From JBNJGT01 sp964473285 (GTDB taxonomy: Archaea > Nanobdellota > Nanobdellia > Woesearchaeales > JACJVW01): a DNA stretch of 64,000 nt. Positions 63,471 to 64,000 of this stretch are shown here, piece by piece. Under the pieces are notes generated by a model, which saw only the letters and a program-made list of their open reading frames with translations, was not told the origin of the DNA and ran no database searches. The stretch lies in contig CAYYOI010000001.1 in the NCBI GenBank assembly GCA_964473285.1, positions 13,233 to 77,232 of the forward strand, read 5' to 3'. The stretch's first letter is position 1; each line of letters opens with the position of its first letter. Both the position numbers and the translations under genes were made by a program.

Positions 63471-63959
63471 ATGAGTTCGATTGAAATTGCACGAATGTGG
63501 AAAAAGGAATATGAAGAGAATAGGGCAGACGCTGTGAGCGCAGTCATGATGGTCGGCTCAAACTATGCATACAATAACATAGCAAATAACCAAAGCCCGT
63601 ATTCCCTGGATGAATTAACATCTCTAATAGGAGAAGGAAGGGAGCATTATCCAGACAAAGGAGAGTCCTTACAATTTGCCGTACACTATGCTATTGCTTA
63701 TGATTCAATGGCACAGGCTTTAGCGCATACGACTGACGATACCGCCTTATTCTTTGCGAATGGTTGTTGTGAACAACTTGAAAAAGTTACTAATGCAATG
63801 CTGGAAATACAACAGAAGGGAAATATTGAGACAATGATTAGCATATCAGGCAAGGCAAGCGCATTTATCCAGAGGGAACCAAGTGAAACAGCCAAAGAAT
63901 TTGCAGAGCTGACTAAGTCCTATGGTTCCCTTTGTGAATCTTACTTGGAGTTTTTCTAA
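63471..63959 (+). CDS. Unknown helical cytoplasmic protein
   Basis: 162 residues, almost all helical, no membrane segments or signal peptide. It contains FFANGCCEQLEKVTNAMLEI with a Cys pair. It is divergent from the broken phosphorylase. Its own promoter is clear. No family recognised. Confidence 0.65.
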   Translation: MSSIEIARMWKKEYEENRADAVSAVMMVGSNYAYNNIANNQSPYSLDELTSLIGEGREHYPDKGESLQFAVHYAIAYDSMAQALAHTTDDTALFFANGCCEQLEKVTNAMLEIQQKGNIETMISISGKASAFIQREPSETAKEFAELTKSYGSLCESYLEFF

Positions 63960-64000
63960 AAAATAGTAGAATATATATATTAAAATGGCAGGATACCATA

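Overview
The window comes from an archaeon, most likely a DPANN lineage of the Woesearchaeota/Pacearchaeota type. This is inferred from gene content and promoter style, not from a marker gene. Pointers are TATA-box promoters about 27 bp upstream of leaderless starts, a RecJ-like DHH phosphoesterase, a CBS protein with a ribosome-hibernation-like tail, an archaetidylserine-decarboxylase-type enzyme, a COG2112 kinase, a PGF-pre-PGF surface protein, an MCM helicase, and very large sequon-rich surface proteins.

Layout. 1-13116: a giant surface protein (at least 4209 residues, running off the left edge) behind a small double-HTH regulator. 13284-19810: host genes (serS, pcm, a CBS/HPF-like protein, a PEBP protein, small membrane proteins); two membrane-protein frames here carry an in-frame TAG. 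About 20001-35621: an AT-rich integrated element inserted into the 5' end of a TctA/DUF112-type membrane gene. The host's original 20-codon start is stranded on the left, and the element supplies a substitute 20-codon start on the right. It carries a tyrosine integrase, a serine recombinase, a large surface protein, a nuclease-like protein, several tiny DNA-binding proteins and a 1232-residue fusion of a DnaG-type primase to an MCM helicase. The fusion and the split-gene attachment site are the most novel features of the window.

35562-45708: host TctA-like transporter, a glycosyltransferase whose two frames meet exactly at an A_AAA_AAC heptamer, a YqjD/YqjE-like pair, a DHH phosphoesterase, a repeat-bearing surface protein with an Lrp regulator, and an ABC-2 exporter. 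45835-50996: an envelope redox cluster (triple thioredoxin-fold protein, a three-gene CCG / FAD / Fe-S dehydrogenase, a DsbA-like protein). 50940-63959: lipid synthesis, a HemK-kinase fusion, tRNA-Gly, TraX-like and MscS-like proteins, RNase HII with an altered first catalytic residue, a triplicated membrane-protein cassette with coiled-coil partners, a DUF1385 protein, oligoendopeptidase F, and an alpha-glucan phosphorylase broken by two indels and a TAG.

All three internal stop codons found in otherwise continuous frames are TAG, and one falls at a conserved tryptophan. TAG also ends several genes normally (33910, 42590, 53396), so a wholesale code change is not supported. Sequence errors, decaying genes and partial readthrough all remain possible.
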